In this document: positions 1-4,187 of the stretch, one piece after another
How positions within the stretch are numbered: the first letter of the stretch is position 1
How the letters are laid out: each line of letters opens with the position of its first letter
Source of the DNA: JANQKX01 sp039028695
GTDB lineage: Bacteria; Pseudomonadota; Alphaproteobacteria; Kiloniellales; Kiloniellaceae
DNA: 6,200 nucleotides
NCBI GenBank assembly: GCA_039028695.1
Contig: JBCCHN010000195.1
Coordinates: forward strand, 1 to 6,200
Reading direction: 5' to 3'
Notes under the pieces: model-generated
The model's database searches: none
What the model was told of the DNA's origin: nothing
The model's input: only the letters and a program-made list of their open reading frames with translations
Made by a program: the position numbers and the translations under genes

Positions 1-174
1 ATCCAGGTGCATCTTTTCAAAATATTTTTGCTGAATTTCCGGCGTCGCCCTGGGCCCCAAGGCAATGGAGACCGGGTCTCCCGGCATCAGGTGCAGCAGC
101 GAAAAAAGAATCAGAACCGCGACCATCACGATGACGATGGAAAGTCCAATTCTTTTTGCGAGATATACAAGCAC
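1..174 (-). CDS. Peptide-type ABC transporter permease, DppB/OppB-like, N-terminal part
   Basis: This is the start of an inner-membrane permease subunit of a peptide/nickel-type ABC importer; the gene runs off the left window edge after 58 codons. The translation begins VLVYLAKRIGLSIVIVMVAV, giving a short cytoplasmic lead and a first membrane segment at about residues 10-30. Next comes LLHLMPGDPVSIALG, the well-known 'PGDP' periplasmic signature of DppB/GsiB-partner permeases, then the usual loop (ATPEIQQKYFEKMHLD). I chose the GTG at 172-174 because M-L-V-Y-L-x-K-R is how this family normally starts. A TTG at 184-186 is in frame, and an in-frame TAG lies just upstream of it. Neither start has a strong ribosome binding site; a weak GGGCGG precedes the GTG. 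The gene lies 69 bases downstream of the binding-protein gene on the same strand, so the two are very likely co-transcribed. The second permease and ATPases would be expected beyond the window. Confidence 0.9.
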   Translation of the reverse strand, partial: MLVYLAKRIGLSIVIVMVAVLILFSLLHLMPGDPVSIALGPRATPEIQQKYFEKMHLD

Positions 175-206
175 GATGCCGCCCAACCGCTATCGGAAGG
201 GAGGGC

Positions 207-226
207 CCGGATCAAGACCGATCCGG
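207..226 (-). repeat. Intercistronic stem-loop between binding protein and permease
   Basis: A perfect 7-base inverted repeat, CCGGATC and GATCCGG, is separated by a 6-base loop. It lies between the binding-protein stop codon (244-246) and the permease start (174). No U-run follows it on the minus-strand transcript, so it is not a classical terminator. In ABC importer operons, hairpins in this position commonly protect or attenuate the message so that the binding protein is made in excess over the permease. That role is inferred from position only. Confidence 0.5.
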
Positions 227-243
227 TCCTCCATTCCTAAAAG

Positions 244-1800
244 CTATGCTGACGGTTTAAAATACAACAGCTGCATCTCGCCCGAGGGCGCTAAGTCCAC
301 ATCGACAGAAGCCTTGTGCACATAGACTTCCGGTTCGTGAGCAAGCCAAACGTAAGCGCCGGTTTGCTCCATGATCTCTTGCATGCGGATATAGATTTGA
401 TTGCGTTGATCCGGATCGGTCTCGGCGATTCCCTTTTTATAGAGCTCTTCGAATTCGTCATCGGACCAGCGCTCCCAGTTCCAAATGCCCACCTGATCCC
501 GTAAAAACCATTGGAATGGCTCATAAGGATCGGTGCCGGCGCCATAACGCATGATCCAAAGATCGAGGTCTTTCCAGGTATCCCCCTTGGATTCTTGTCC
601 CATCTCCCAGAATGGCCCGCTGTCCAAGGGCAAGACGGTCACGGTAATGCCCACATCGGCCAGGTTGGCCTGGATGATTTGGGCTGTCAGCACGCGTTCC
701 TGGTTGTTTAGGGTGCGCAGGTTTAGCTCAAGACCGGTGACACCCGCTTCCTCTAGCAGGGCCTTAGACTTTGCCGGATCGTAACTGTACATAGACTCAT
801 TTCGTTTGCCGACCAAGCCGGGGCAAACAATACCGAATGATGGCTCAACCGTGCCCCCATAAGCGCCCTGCACGATTGCGTCCCGGTCAATCGCATATTG
901 GATCGCATCACGCACTTTAGGATCTTGCAATTTCGGATGCTCTGTGTTCATGCCCATCCACATATATTGCAAGGCACCGGCAACCTCGAGCTTGCTGTCC
1001 GGCGGCATCTCTTCTTTGTAACGGGCAAAAGTTTGCGGCACGATCTTGGTCACTTCAACTTCGCCGGCTTCGTAAGCCAAGGCTGCGGCGGTGTCTTCTG
1101 TGATAAATATGCAATCGATGTTGTCGTAAGCCGGTTTGGTGCCGGTCCATTCCGGGTTGGGGGTCAGTTTGACCCACTGTTTTTGCTTCCATTCATAGAG
1201 ATAGGGGCCGCATGTCGCCGGCATATCCGTGGTAAATTTACCGCCGACGCTTTCCGTGGCCGCCTTCGACAAGATAATACCGGTCCCCGAGGATAGGGTT
1301 GATACGATGAAAGGTGCAAAAGGCTGTTTTAGGACGATTGTACCGCTGTATTTGTCCTTAACTTCGACGGTCTCGAAAGCATCGTAAAAGCCCTTCCATT
1401 CGCTTTCGGCCATGCGGGCATAGGAATAAGCAACGTCCTCAGCGGTCAACTCGCCAAATCCATTAGTCCACATAAACCCTGGTTTCAAAGTAAAATCGAT
1501 GTGCGTCGGATCTCGCTCGGTGATGCTCTCCACGTAATCGGAGGGACGGTAGGTCAGTTGACCGTCCTTTTTGCCGAAGTGAACCAAGGCGGGGTTGATC
1601 GCCCAAAGCACATCATTGTCCGGCGATCCACCCACATTATATCCGGGGTCCAGGCTGTCCAACGCTCCATAAAAACGGACCGTGAGCGAATTCTCGGACT
1701 GGGCCAAAGCCACTTTGGTGACGGAACCTACAGAAGCCGCAACGCTTAAAACGGCGGTCGAAGTGATAAAGCTCCGGCGCGATTGTTCAGGTAGTTTCAT
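244..1800 (-). CDS. ABC transporter substrate-binding protein, family 5 (peptide/nickel/opine type)
   Basis: This is a 518-residue periplasmic solute receptor that would deliver its ligand to the adjacent DppB-like permease. Its length is normal for family 5 (SBP_bac_5). Residues 1-33 are a twin-arginine-type signal: SRRSFIT at 7-13, a hydrophobic stretch to about residue 27, and a probable cleavage A-L-A|Q after residue 33. No lipobox cysteine is present, so it should be soluble. Family features include the LKPGFMWTNG-like strand (about 106-114), followed by LTAEDVAYSYARM (119-130), and the CGPYLYEWKQKQWVKL segment (from 197), where most relatives read GTGPY. The ATG is preceded by GAGGGAG at a 6-base spacing. 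The stop is TAG. Peptides are the commonest ligands, but the family also takes opines, oligosaccharides, nickel chelates and other amide compounds, so the substrate is open. The gene follows the serine hydrolase on the same strand after a 221-base gap that probably holds its own promoter. Confidence 0.93.
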   Translation of the reverse strand: MKLPEQSRRSFITSTAVLSVAASVGSVTKVALAQSENSLTVRFYGALDSLDPGYNVGGSPDNDVLWAINPALVHFGKKDGQLTYRPSDYVESITERDPTHIDFTLKPGFMWTNGFGELTAEDVAYSYARMAESEWKGFYDAFETVEVKDKYSGTIVLKQPFAPFIVSTLSSGTGIILSKAATESVGGKFTTDMPATCGPYLYEWKQKQWVKLTPNPEWTGTKPAYDNIDCIFITEDTAAALAYEAGEVEVTKIVPQTFARYKEEMPPDSKLEVAGALQYMWMGMNTEHPKLQDPKVRDAIQYAIDRDAIVQGAYGGTVEPSFGIVCPGLVGKRNESMYSYDPAKSKALLEEAGVTGLELNLRTLNNQERVLTAQIIQANLADVGITVTVLPLDSGPFWEMGQESKGDTWKDLDLWIMRYGAGTDPYEPFQWFLRDQVGIWNWERWSDDEFEELYKKGIAETDPDQRNQIYIRMQEIMEQTGAYVWLAHEPEVYVHKASVDVDLAPSGEMQLLYFKPSA

Positions 1801-1922
1801 GGTGATCTCCCTCGTTATAGCAGTTTGTTTGGCCCAAATTTCAGGGCTTTAATTTTTGGCTCGCTAAATCCGGTTCTGAGATTTTTTCAATTTTTCTATG
1901 TCTTATGGATATCCTATCATGC

Positions 1923-1932
1923 TGTGATCACA
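1923..1932. promoter_or_regulatory. Perfect palindrome TGTGATCACA, candidate operator
   Basis: This is a 10-base perfect palindrome about 120 bases upstream of the binding-protein start codon. The half-sites are the same as those of CRP (TGTGA/TCACA), but the 6-base spacer that CRP needs is absent. A CRP site is therefore unlikely, and a compact operator, for example of a GntR-type regulator, is more plausible. The assignment rests on symmetry and position only. Confidence 0.3.
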
Positions 1933-2000
1933 AATCTATATGAAACATATTTGCTTCTTTCACCTAAAGCTTGTTTAATCGACAGCCTCTCCCGGTGTTT

Positions 2001-2019
2001 GAAGCTGGCGTTCAGCCTC
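2001..2019 (-). terminator. Stem-loop immediately after the serine-hydrolase stop codon
   Basis: On the minus-strand transcript, GAGGCTG and CAGCTTC pair over seven positions (one G-U pair) around a 5-base loop, starting two bases after the TGA. No U-run follows, so it is at best a weak or factor-assisted terminator, or a 3'-end stabiliser. The GAGGCTG arm is repeated exactly 30 bases further downstream (plus-strand CAGCCTC at 1983-1989 and 2013-2019). Confidence 0.3.
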
Positions 2020-2021
2020 GA

Positions 2022-3182
2022 TCAGGACGGCAAATCAGAGATCATGGCAATGTCCTCAAGCATTTTTATAACCGAGACGGAATAGTCCCCGTCATGGGCA
2101 TCGGGGTTTTCTAGGACACTGAAAAAGACACCGACGACACCGCTGTCCAAATCGGCCAGCATGTATTGGCCCCCATATCCGCCATGGCCGATGGAGCGGC
2201 CATTGGTTTTCGTCTGGTTGGAATAATGCAGCCAACCTCGCGGCGCGGGCATGACAGGCCCGGGCTCTTTTCGTGTCTTTTCAATAAAGTCAGGACAGCC
2301 CACCTGCTTGCCCTGAACACCCTGACCCCGTCGCACGAAGAGCAAACCAAGGCGCACAAGATCCCGGGCGGTCAAACAGCCGCCACCGCTGGCCCAGGGC
2401 AAACCATCTCGGTCCGAGGTCAGATGGAAGGCCGCTTCCAAGCCGGCCGCCTCTGCTATATCGGCGTAAAAGGATCCAAGGCGGCGCCCGGTCACCCTCT
2501 CAACGACCCAGCCCAAGACGTCGCTGTTGGCCGACTTATAGAGAGCCGCCCCGCTGCGGTTGGTCACATCCTCACTGCTGATATCGGCCAAAAAGTCATA
2601 GGCGCCAACCTGCGGTGACGAGTCAGGCGCTGGCAAGCGCCAGCCCATGGGAAGCTCATGCAGGTAAGAGGAGGCGAAAGGATCGCTGTAATCTTCGCTA
2701 TAATTGTTCGCCACATCCATGTTCAGAACCTGCTGCAGGCTGGCATCGGCGTAGCCGGACCCGATCTCCGGCAGGTAGCTTTTGATCTTCTCGTGCAGAT
2801 CCAGGCGCCGTTCCGCAAGCAGTCCACCGACCATAAAATTCAGGCAGGTCTTGGTAATGGACATGATGGCATGAGGCTGATTCGCTGAAAAATCAGGGGC
2901 ATAGGCCTCAAATAGGATTTCTTGACCCCGTGCCACCACCATGGCGGAGAAGCAACCAAGCCCGGTCAGGCGTTGCACGTCGGGTCTTTCACCGATGCGT
3001 AGGCTGATGGACTTTTCCAGACAGAGTACTTTTTCCGCTCTGAAAGACACCCCATAGCGGGCCAACTTAAAAAGGTTGTGGAATCCATGGCGCCGGTGGT
3101 CAGGTGTATTCCAACGGGGCTTATTGTCTTTGAACAAGGCCAGATCCGGATTAAGGATCGTTCTTAGTCTTTCATCGGCCAT
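2022..3182 (-). CDS. Cytoplasmic serine hydrolase, beta-lactamase/penicillin-binding-protein fold (NylB-like)
   Basis: This is a 386-residue member of the beta-lactamase-related serine hydrolases (class C fold). The three active-site motifs are visible: S108-I-T-K111, where Ser is the acylated nucleophile and Lys its base; Y215-K-S-A-N219, with Y215 as the second catalytic residue; and G332-H-G-G, equivalent to the KTG/HxG strand. DVLGWVVERVTGRRL after the Tyr motif is typical of the family. The spacing (Ser about 108, Tyr about 215), the YSEDYSDP segment (161-168) and the length all recall 6-aminohexanoate-dimer hydrolase (NylB)/EstB-type amidases and esterases rather than secreted antibiotic beta-lactamases. 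There is no signal peptide, so it should act in the cytoplasm. The ATG has AGGA about 8 bases upstream. It lies 43 bases after the oxygenase gene on the same strand, so an operon is likely. The natural substrate is unknown; amide or ester cleavage of an imported compound is inferred. Confidence 0.88.
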   Translation of the reverse strand: MADERLRTILNPDLALFKDNKPRWNTPDHRRHGFHNLFKLARYGVSFRAEKVLCLEKSISLRIGERPDVQRLTGLGCFSAMVVARGQEILFEAYAPDFSANQPHAIMSITKTCLNFMVGGLLAERRLDLHEKIKSYLPEIGSGYADASLQQVLNMDVANNYSEDYSDPFASSYLHELPMGWRLPAPDSSPQVGAYDFLADISSEDVTNRSGAALYKSANSDVLGWVVERVTGRRLGSFYADIAEAAGLEAAFHLTSDRDGLPWASGGGCLTARDLVRLGLLFVRRGQGVQGKQVGCPDFIEKTRKEPGPVMPAPRGWLHYSNQTKTNGRSIGHGGYGGQYMLADLDSGVVGVFFSVLENPDAHDGDYSVSVIKMLEDIAMISDLPS

Positions 3183-3225
3183 AGTTGATTCCTATTCTTT
3201 CTTGCGGACAAGCCGCCGGGCCGAC

Positions 3226-4074
3226 TCAAACGGACGCCCCCGGACGCGCCTCCGTTCTCCTACCATAGACTGTTGCATTCACCTCTGGATCACCAATGAC
3301 CCCCGGCTCGTTTTCATAAACGAAGACCGCCATAATCCGCATGCGGCTGCCTTTGACCGGCGTCACCCGGTGCAAGGAATTACAGCCCCGGAAAATACAA
3401 AGCGCACCCTCTTGCCGGGCCACCTCCACCGCCTTTTCATGATCGCCCAAAACTGCATTGCCCACGTCTTCATAGCGCTGATCGTCATCGCCGCGGATGT
3501 TGGGGATCATCTGAAAAGCCCCGCCTTGCAAAGGCGCTTGCAACATCAAGGTCATGGTAAAGGCATTATCTGAATCGAAATGCCAGGCCGAGCGGTCGCC
3601 CTCACGGTAACAGAGCACATTGACCGGTTGCAGCAAATCGGCCGAGTTGTAGAGCACTGGAACGCCCACAATGGCAGCCACCATGGCGCGCATATTGTCC
3701 CAATAGTAAAGGCTCTTGAGCGGTGAATATTCAGGCAGCAAATCTGCCGCAATCATGCGTGTGCTGGCATCGAGAAAAATATTGCGGGGATGATCATCGG
3801 GTGCCGCCGGATCCCCCTGCCGGTGCAGGTAACAGTTACGTTTTGCCGCATTGTGATGGGCCTTCGGCAAGGCTTTCAGTGCGTGCTGAATGGCAAGGTC
3901 CTTTGCGTCGGGAGAGATAAAGTTGTCCAGGACCACATATTGTTGCACCTCCAAAGTCTCGCGGCAGCGAGCCGTAAAGTCGCGAAAGGCTTGCGACCCA
4001 AGATCGGAGATCGGATAACGCGACAGGTTGATGACATCTTGCGGGTGATTTTGGTCCAGGTGTTCTTGCGGCAT
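3226..4074 (-). CDS. Fe(II)/2-oxoglutarate-dependent oxygenase, HalD/BesD-like, hydroxylase-type active site
   Basis: This is a non-heme iron oxygenase that should couple 2-oxoglutarate decarboxylation to oxidation of a small substrate in the cytoplasm. With the start used here (282 residues), the iron ligands are H165 and D167 in W-H-F-D-S-D-N and H235 in S-L-H-R-V-T-P. R244 or R246 (SRMRI) is the probable 2-oxoglutarate anchor. The order INLSRYP near the N-terminus, LQAPLQGGAFQMIPNIR after the first His, and HRVTPVKGSRMRIMAVFVYE near the end is what I recall for the HalD/BesD family, which includes free amino acid halogenases and hydroxylases. Halogenases replace the Asp by Gly; here Asp is present, so hydroxylation is predicted. 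Start choice: ATG 4072-4074 has GGAG six bases upstream (4081-4084). The upstream in-frame ATG (4150-4152, giving 308 residues) has no ribosome binding site and would put a perfect TATAAT box inside the gene. The substrate is not readable; family precedent suggests an amino acid. Confidence 0.82.
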   Translation of the reverse strand: MPQEHLDQNHPQDVINLSRYPISDLGSQAFRDFTARCRETLEVQQYVVLDNFISPDAKDLAIQHALKALPKAHHNAAKRNCYLHRQGDPAAPDDHPRNIFLDASTRMIAADLLPEYSPLKSLYYWDNMRAMVAAIVGVPVLYNSADLLQPVNVLCYREGDRSAWHFDSDNAFTMTLMLQAPLQGGAFQMIPNIRGDDDQRYEDVGNAVLGDHEKAVEVARQEGALCIFRGCNSLHRVTPVKGSRMRIMAVFVYENEPGVIGDPEVNATVYGRRTEARPGASV

Positions 4075-4080
4075 GGTGGT

Positions 4081-4086
4081 CTCCAA
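4081..4086 (-). promoter_or_regulatory. Ribosome binding site deciding the oxygenase start
   Basis: The minus strand reads TTGGAG followed by six bases and then ATG at 4074. This is a clear Shine-Dalgarno match at good spacing. The alternative ATG at 4152 is preceded by GCCGCCTG, which has no such match. Confidence 0.6.
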
Positions 4087-4128
4087 CCCATGAAACTTTA
4101 AAAGCCTATCATTCCCCAGAGGCGTATG

Positions 4129-4138
4129 GGAAGCTTCC
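4129..4138. promoter_or_regulatory. Perfect palindrome GGAAGCTTCC, candidate operator in the divergent region
   Basis: This 10-base perfect palindrome sits where transcription of the oxygenase gene would begin if the TATAAT at 4141-4146 is its -10 box. It touches the longer dyad to its right. A repressor bound here would block the leftward promoter. The assignment rests on symmetry and position only. Confidence 0.35.
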
Positions 4139-4156
4139 TGATTATATGGCATCAGG
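4137..4156. promoter_or_regulatory. Inverted repeat CCTGAT-N8-ATCAGG over the leftward -10 box
   Basis: Six-base half-sites CCTGAT and ATCAGG flank an 8-base centre, the geometry of a dimeric regulator operator spanning about two helical turns. The -10 box of the leftward promoter lies inside it, and it lies about 30-50 bases before the rightward hydrolase start, so one protein could control both directions. Confidence 0.4.
4141..4146 (-). promoter_or_regulatory. Perfect TATAAT -10 box for the leftward operon
   Basis: Read on the minus strand this is a consensus sigma-70 -10 hexamer. A start point around 4134 would give a leader of about 60 bases to the oxygenase ATG at 4074. The -35 region is poor (TTCGCT at a 16-base spacing is the best I see), which would suit an activator-dependent promoter. 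I found no comparably clear promoter for the rightward gene. Confidence 0.45.
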
Positions 4157-4187
4157 CGGCAAAGCGAATGAGGGGAGCGTTGCGATC

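Larger units (their letters stand above)
1801..2021 (-). promoter_or_regulatory. AT-rich leader and probable control region upstream of the binding-protein gene
   Basis: This 221-base gap has no convincing gene; a plus-strand open frame crossing it has no family resemblance and overlaps the hydrolase gene. The stretch 1855-1980 is clearly richer in A and T than the flanking genes. It contains three short dyads: GGATATCC (1907-1914), the perfect palindrome TGTGATCACA (1923-1932) and ATATG-AAA-CATAT (1938-1950), with centres about 17 bases apart. A TTTGG-C-CCAAA dyad (1828-1838) lies in the leader just before the ribosome binding site. A-runs on the minus strand (about 1881-1896) may bend the DNA. 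A -35-like TTGTGA overlaps the TGTGATCACA palindrome, but I could not find a good -10 at the right spacing. I therefore support a control region without fixing the start of transcription. Confidence 0.45.

Noticed and set aside
898..1296. Plus-strand open frame of 132 codons inside the binding-protein gene
   Set aside because: It lies wholly antisense to a well-supported gene and its translation shows no family-like features.
1923..1932. CRP/FNR binding site
   Set aside because: The half-sites TGTGA and TCACA match CRP but abut directly; the required 6-base spacer is missing. Kept only as an unassigned palindrome.
2001..2019. Strong intrinsic terminator after the serine hydrolase
   Set aside because: The stem is fair but no U-run follows, so it is listed only as a weak stem-loop and read-through into the importer genes remains possible.
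1825..2085. Plus-strand small gene in the gap before the binding-protein gene
   Set aside because: The translation is low in recognisable features, overlaps the end of the hydrolase gene, and has no good ribosome binding site. It reads as chance in AT-rich DNA.
2022..3182. Antibiotic-resistance beta-lactamase
   Set aside because: No signal peptide, and the motif spacing and context fit cytoplasmic amidases/esterases of the same fold. Resistance cannot be claimed.
3226..4074. Amino acid halogenase
   Set aside because: The iron-binding motif is H-F-D, not H-x-G, so a chloride site is not expected.
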